A stretch of DNA of 64,000 nucleotides. Origin: Gymnodinialimonas ceratoperidinii (GTDB lineage: Bacteria; Pseudomonadota; Alphaproteobacteria; Rhodobacterales; Rhodobacteraceae). Below are positions 63,751-64,000 of the stretch, one piece after another. The stretch lies in contig NZ_CP079194.1 in the NCBI RefSeq assembly GCF_019297855.1, forward strand, positions 3,521,501-3,585,500, read 5' to 3'. Position 1 is the stretch's first letter, and every line of letters begins with the position of its first letter. The notes under the pieces were generated by a model. The model did not search any database. It was not told where the DNA came from and saw nothing but the letters and a program-made list of their open reading frames with translations. Made by a program: the position numbers and the translations under genes.

Positions 63751-64000
63751 TTAGAAGATTGTGCAGAGTACTTCGCCGCCAACATTGTTGGAGCGAGCAC
63801 TTGCATCGGACATGACGCCCTTGGACGTGGAAACGATCGACACACCCAGACCCTGACGGACCTGCGGGATGTCGCCCACGCTCATGTAGACGCGACGGCC
63901 GGGTTTCGAGACGCGCTTGAGCTCACGAATAACCGGAGTACCTTCATAGTACTTCAGGCTGATTTCGAAGGCCGGGTGGCCATCTTTACCAGTCGTGGAC
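63751..64000 (-). CDS. rpsH: Ribosomal protein S8 (5' end beyond window)
   Basis: The C-terminal 82 residues or so of S8 are visible, ending GGEVLCTIF before a TAA at 63751-63753. The signature [21 protein letters not shown] and [15 protein letters not shown] identify it. The start lies beyond the right edge, as expected from the spc order rpsH-rplF-rplR-rpsE-rpmD. Confidence 0.97.
   Translation of the reverse strand, partial: STTGKDGHPAFEISLKYYEGTPVIRELKRVSKPGRRVYMSVGDIPQVRQGLGVSIVSTSKGVMSDASARSNNVGGEVLCTIF

Noticed and set aside
1..64000. CRISPR arrays, insertion sequences, prophage, rRNA genes, attachment sites
   Set aside because: No regularly spaced direct repeats, transposase, integrase or phage structural genes, and no rRNA sequence were seen; the single tRNA gene has no flanking integration duplication.

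Overview
The window is GC-rich alphaproteobacterial chromosome. The ribosomal order secY-adk-rpsM-rpsK-rpoA-rplQ, the rpmH-rnpA-yidD-(GGDEF/EAL)-yidC-MOSC-engB-argB block, an Aap/Bzt amino-acid ABC transporter, an ATP12 chaperone gene and a LuxI/LuxR pair together point to the Rhodobacterales (roseobacter group). This is inferred from gene content and protein motifs; no 16S gene is present. Coding density is high and many neighbours overlap by 1-4 bases (ATGA or TTGA), so most genes sit in operons.

Layout. 1-4.7 kb: a MoxR ATPase cut by the left edge, a DUF1285 protein, a small membrane protein, a glyoxalase-fold protein, a WYL regulator and a cytochrome P450. 4.7-13 kb (minus strand): an eight-gene catabolic operon reading TRAP transporter (P, Q, M), SDR dehydrogenase, crotonase, MarR regulator, feruloyl-CoA-synthetase-like ligase, thiolase. 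A 20-bp inverted repeat over its probable -10 box is the likely MarR operator. 13.3-23 kb: the aerobic phenylacetate (paa) locus: paaX and paaZ on the minus strand, paaI-paaK and paaABCDE on the plus strand, and a convergent 3-oxoadipyl-CoA-type thiolase. 23-30.5 kb: a three-subunit molybdenum aldehyde oxidase and a dimethylglycine-dehydrogenase-like enzyme with a divergent LysR regulator. 30.6-34.4 kb: tRNA-Arg(ACG), a sensor kinase, a flavin disulfide oxidoreductase and a VTT-domain membrane protein. 34.5-44.8 kb: mostly housekeeping genes (rpmH, rnpA, yidD, yidC, engB, argB) with accessory genes between them. 44.9-49.5 kb: aapJQMP. 49.7-54 kb: atp12, a HAD phosphatase, a RluA-type synthase, crcB and rarA. 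54.1-55.7 kb: luxI, luxR and a tiny divergent gene. 55.8-64 kb: the alpha and spc ribosomal operons on the minus strand, cut by the right edge inside rpsH.

How the genes fit together. The first operon imports and CoA-activates a carboxylic acid, probably aromatic, and beta-oxidises its side chain. The paa locus activates phenylacetate, epoxidises and opens the ring, and thiolyses the product. No paaF, paaG or paaH gene sits in the paa cluster, although the first operon carries a crotonase and an SDR dehydrogenase.

Most worth a second look: a short conserved element built on CTTCATCTTGGC and ATACAACTC occurs five times, each time just after a stop codon and in the same orientation as the gene before it. 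Four of the five copies follow or abut a GC-rich hairpin. Also notable are an accessory gene with its own terminator inserted between rpmD and rplO, paired CGTTAC/GTAACG sites at two paa promoters, a palindrome between luxR and a 54-codon gene, and a GGDEF-EAL protein with both active sites degraded.
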